A stretch of 64,000 nt of DNA from Aureococcus anophagefferens (lineage: Eukaryota; Sar; Pelagophyceae; Pelagomonadales; Pelagomonadaceae): positions 730,484-794,483 of the forward strand of contig NW_008705576.1 of NCBI RefSeq assembly GCF_000186865.1, written 5' to 3'. Below, in pieces: positions 63,384 to 64,000 of this stretch. The first letter of the stretch is position 1. The number at the start of each line of letters is the position of its first letter. Under the pieces are notes generated by a model that worked only from the letters and a program-made list of their open reading frames with translations, made no database searches and had not been told where the DNA came from. The position numbers and the translations under genes are program-made.

Positions 63384-64000
63384 ATGGTCGCGACGTCCGT
63401 GCCCGTGCGCAAGTCGCTCACGTGGACCGTGGACGACGGGCGGGGCCGCGACGCCTTCCGGGGCAACATGTCGACGAGCGTGGCGCCGAACGGGCGCTGC
63501 CACTTCGACCCGAAGCTCATGCCCATGCCGACGCCCGGCCCGACGTCGACGACGGACGACATCCAGCCGGCGCGCAAGGTGCCGGGCCTCGCCTTCGGGC
63601 GGGCGACGGAGCCGCGGTCCAAGTCGCCGGACCCGCGGGCGCCGCGGCCGAAGGGGCGGCCGGCGCGCCGCGCGCCGCGGCCGCTCGCGCGGAGCGAGAC
63701 GTACGAGCTCTTCGGCACGACCTACGACCAGGACGCGCTGCCCGTCGCCGAGACCTTCCACCCGCCGGCGTCGCCCCTCAAGTCCCTGATCGCCTACGAG
63801 GCGCGCGCGGCGCCCGTCGCGCCGTCCGCGGGCACGAAATTCCTCACGGCCGAGCGGAAGACGATGCTCTTCGTGAAGCCGCCCAAGGTCGTTTCCCCGG
63901 GCCCCGTCTACGACCTGCGGACGAGGCTCGGCCGCGACGTGCGCCTGATCAAGCCCGCGGCCTTCGTGAAGGAGCGCAAGTTCGAGCAGGCGCGCTTCGA
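63384..64000 (+). CDS. PG-rich-repeat (STPGR/ODF3-like) axonemal-type protein, 3' end outside the window
   Basis: The frame is open from ATG 63384 to the window edge (205 codons seen). PG-rich segments are visible: MPTPGPTSTTDD near residue 50 and VSPGPVYDLRTRLGRDV near 173, the latter matching the PGPxxYD core of sperm-tail/SHIPPO repeats. Between them are basic linkers (RARRAP-type) and TYELFGTTYDQD. Such proteins sit on axonemal microtubules. With only two repeats visible the call is tentative, and the truncation prevents a count. Positioned head-to-head with the RP2-like gene. Confidence 0.55.
   Translation, partial: MVATSVPVRKSLTWTVDDGRGRDAFRGNMSTSVAPNGRCHFDPKLMPMPTPGPTSTTDDIQPARKVPGLAFGRATEPRSKSPDPRAPRPKGRPARRAPRPLARSETYELFGTTYDQDALPVAETFHPPASPLKSLIAYEARAAPVAPSAGTKFLTAERKTMLFVKPPKVVSPGPVYDLRTRLGRDVRLIKPAAFVKERKFEQARF

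Noticed and set aside
1..64000. Bacterial-style operons, ribosome binding sites, prophage or defence islands
   Set aside because: Alternating strands, spliceosomal introns and eukaryotic families exclude a prokaryotic reading; no viral or defence hallmark gene was seen.
1..64000. tRNA, rRNA or snRNA genes
   Set aside because: I saw no convincing tRNA A/B boxes with a foldable cloverleaf or rRNA-like blocks; a covariance-model scan would settle this.

Overview
The window reads as nuclear DNA of a small, very GC-rich (roughly 70 percent by eye) photosynthetic stramenopile, most like a pelagophyte such as Aureococcus. Four lines of evidence support this: (1) N-terminal plastid presequences with the heterokont signal-peptide plus AFAP-type motif (genes at 7748, 9069, 10315, 4143 and 60252); (2) a WT..E-type DNA-binding-like domain of the kind common in diatoms and oomycetes (22500-24086); (3) eukaryotic families throughout (SMYD, DENN, RING, MLF, PIH1, RP2, TGS1, MDC1-like); (4) spliceosomal introns that are nearly all short or are short transposons, the 'introner' condition known from Aureococcus and Micromonas. 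The species assignment is inference. There are no operons or ribosome binding sites.

Layout. 1-7.3 kb: hydrolase (partial), JmjC-type oxygenase, ABC1 kinase, a tiny three-exon plastid membrane protein, a secreted single-pass protein, and a thioredoxin-thioredoxin reductase fusion. 7.7-11.2 kb: three tandem copies of a plastid-targeted two-repeat beta protein resembling diatom pyrenoid-shell (PyShell) proteins. 11.5-26.2 kb: low-complexity proteins, a Zn2Cys6 protein, a membrane EF-hand protein, a cytosolic carboxypeptidase, a stramenopile DNA-binding-like protein and a TPR-J protein. 26.5-37.3 kb: an MDC1-like FHA/BRCT protein, a small secreted protein, a PAS-like membrane protein interrupted by three introners, a CacyBP-like protein and an MLF protein. 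37.3-64 kb: about twenty compact genes, including PH, TGS1, PIH1, phytanoyl-CoA hydroxylase, SDR, MoaC, RING, prolyl-hydroxylase/methyltransferase, papain, SMYD, DENN, 5'-nucleotidase, RP2 and a partial PG-rich axonemal-type gene.

Two large-scale patterns stand out. First, 23 consecutive genes from 24.4 to 61.8 kb alternate strand without exception, with tail-to-tail gaps of -4 to about 118 bp and head-to-head gaps of about 57 to 314 bp. Second, nine of the fifteen introns inferred here sit on transposon-like elements flanked by 8-bp duplications. In each, the upstream duplication supplies the GT or GC donor and the downstream element end supplies the AG acceptor. Precise excision restores the ancestral reading frame. 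Two families are clear (five copies of exactly 192 bp, two of exactly 203 bp), and a third shorter one is likely.

Coordinates of multi-exon genes were derived by joining frames by hand; exon totals were checked for divisibility by three. No database search was possible, so all family names rest on motif recognition.
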